Assembly (NCBI GenBank): GCA_964006375.1
Contig: OZ023264.1
Span: 173,152,295-173,216,294, forward strand
Source of the DNA: Tillus elongatus
Lineage: Eukaryota; Arthropoda; Insecta; Coleoptera; Cleridae
Direction: 5' to 3'
DNA: 64,000 nucleotides
Shown piece by piece: positions 63,660-64,000 of this stretch (positions are counted from its first letter, which is position 1; each line of letters opens with the position of its first letter). The notes beneath the pieces are model-generated. The model was not told the origin of the DNA, made no database searches, and was given only the letters and a program-made list of their open reading frames with translations. Position numbers and translations under genes: made by a program.

Positions 63660-63928
63660 TGTTGCGAATGTATAATGTTGTGCCAAAAGTGAGGAAATGT
63701 CACAGTTGACGAATTATATAAAGAGAACGGACTGGCCCCAGGTATTACTTCCACACAGAAGGACACACAGATTACGACAGACATCAAGTGTTACTATACA
63801 AGCTATCTTTCTCTTTTTACTGTGTTCATTGTGCTGCAGCCTTCTCCTTTTATTTTGGGTTTATTCTGCCAAAAGCCTAAAATGTTGTCTTGTGTATTAA
63901 AGTCACTTTCTCGTCCAGTCATCTTACA
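63660..63928 (+). promoter_or_regulatory. possible solo LTR
   Basis: A stretch starting TGTTGCGAATG and ending ATCTTACA has a TATATAAAG at 63715-63723 and an ATTAAA at 63896-63901, about 180 bases apart. TG and CA termini with a TATA box and poly(A) signal at this spacing suggest an LTR of about 270 bases. I cannot find a matching second LTR, primer-binding site or clear flanking duplication in the window, so it could also be a host promoter with a short transcript. Confidence 0.3.
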
Positions 63929-64000
63929 TATTCAAATAACATTTTATAGAAATTATCTGTATTGTTGAAGACAAACATTAGGCAAACAGACTTTGTCCCT

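Overview
This is a eukaryotic, almost certainly insect, intergenic window. It is AT-rich and built nearly entirely from degraded transposable elements. I see no intact host gene, rRNA, functional tRNA or CRISPR array. The insect assignment is inferred from the mixture: RTE, Jockey-like, CR1/L2-like and RNase-H-bearing (LOA/I-like) LINEs, Penelope-like elements with GIY-YIG endonuclease, piggyBac, hAT and mariner-like DNA elements, and a tRNA-headed SINE. The species cannot be named from this.

Layout. 1-1335: RTE LINE running in from the left edge. 2.2-6.5 kb: a SINE, a 5'-truncated CR1-like LINE, a piggyBac fragment and a second RTE LINE. 6.5-13.7 kb: a Jockey-like LINE apparently split by the best-preserved element of the window, a CR1-like LINE with endonuclease and reverse transcriptase and one frameshift, then a second CR1-like copy joined to an unrelated LINE scrap and a (TAA)n tract. 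13.7-32.2 kb: SINEs, a mariner-like deletion derivative, LINE scraps, and many copies of a modular repeat that I call TAR (TA-cored repeat). 32.6-36.7 kb: CR1-like and LOA-like fragments. 38.4-42.3 kb: a near-complete piggyBac pseudogene abutting a Penelope-like element. 44.0-48.2 kb: a hAT-type element containing a LOA-like LINE, which in turn contains an LTR-like insert. 48.7-61.0 kb: more TAR copies and two further Penelope remnants. 61.6-64 kb: a CR1-like fragment and a possible solo LTR.

The most interesting signals are four. (1) TAR: a multi-copy, apparently non-coding family with a modular structure, a shared terminal sequence (AACGCACTTGCTGCGTCC) and long (TA)n tracts at one fixed internal site. 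(2) Hammerhead-ribozyme-like motifs in the 3' parts of all three Penelope remnants. (3) Insertion histories that can be dated relative to one another from target-site duplications, including a SINE whose empty site is preserved in a paralogous TAR copy. (4) A (TA)n expansion inside LINE coding sequence, with the unexpanded seed visible in a sister copy.

The genes do not work together as a pathway. LINE and Penelope enzymes act on their own RNA, and the SINEs, TAR/MITE units and mariner derivative would depend on enzymes supplied from elsewhere. All element names are family-level calls made by eye; borders are exact only where a target-site duplication or tail is stated.
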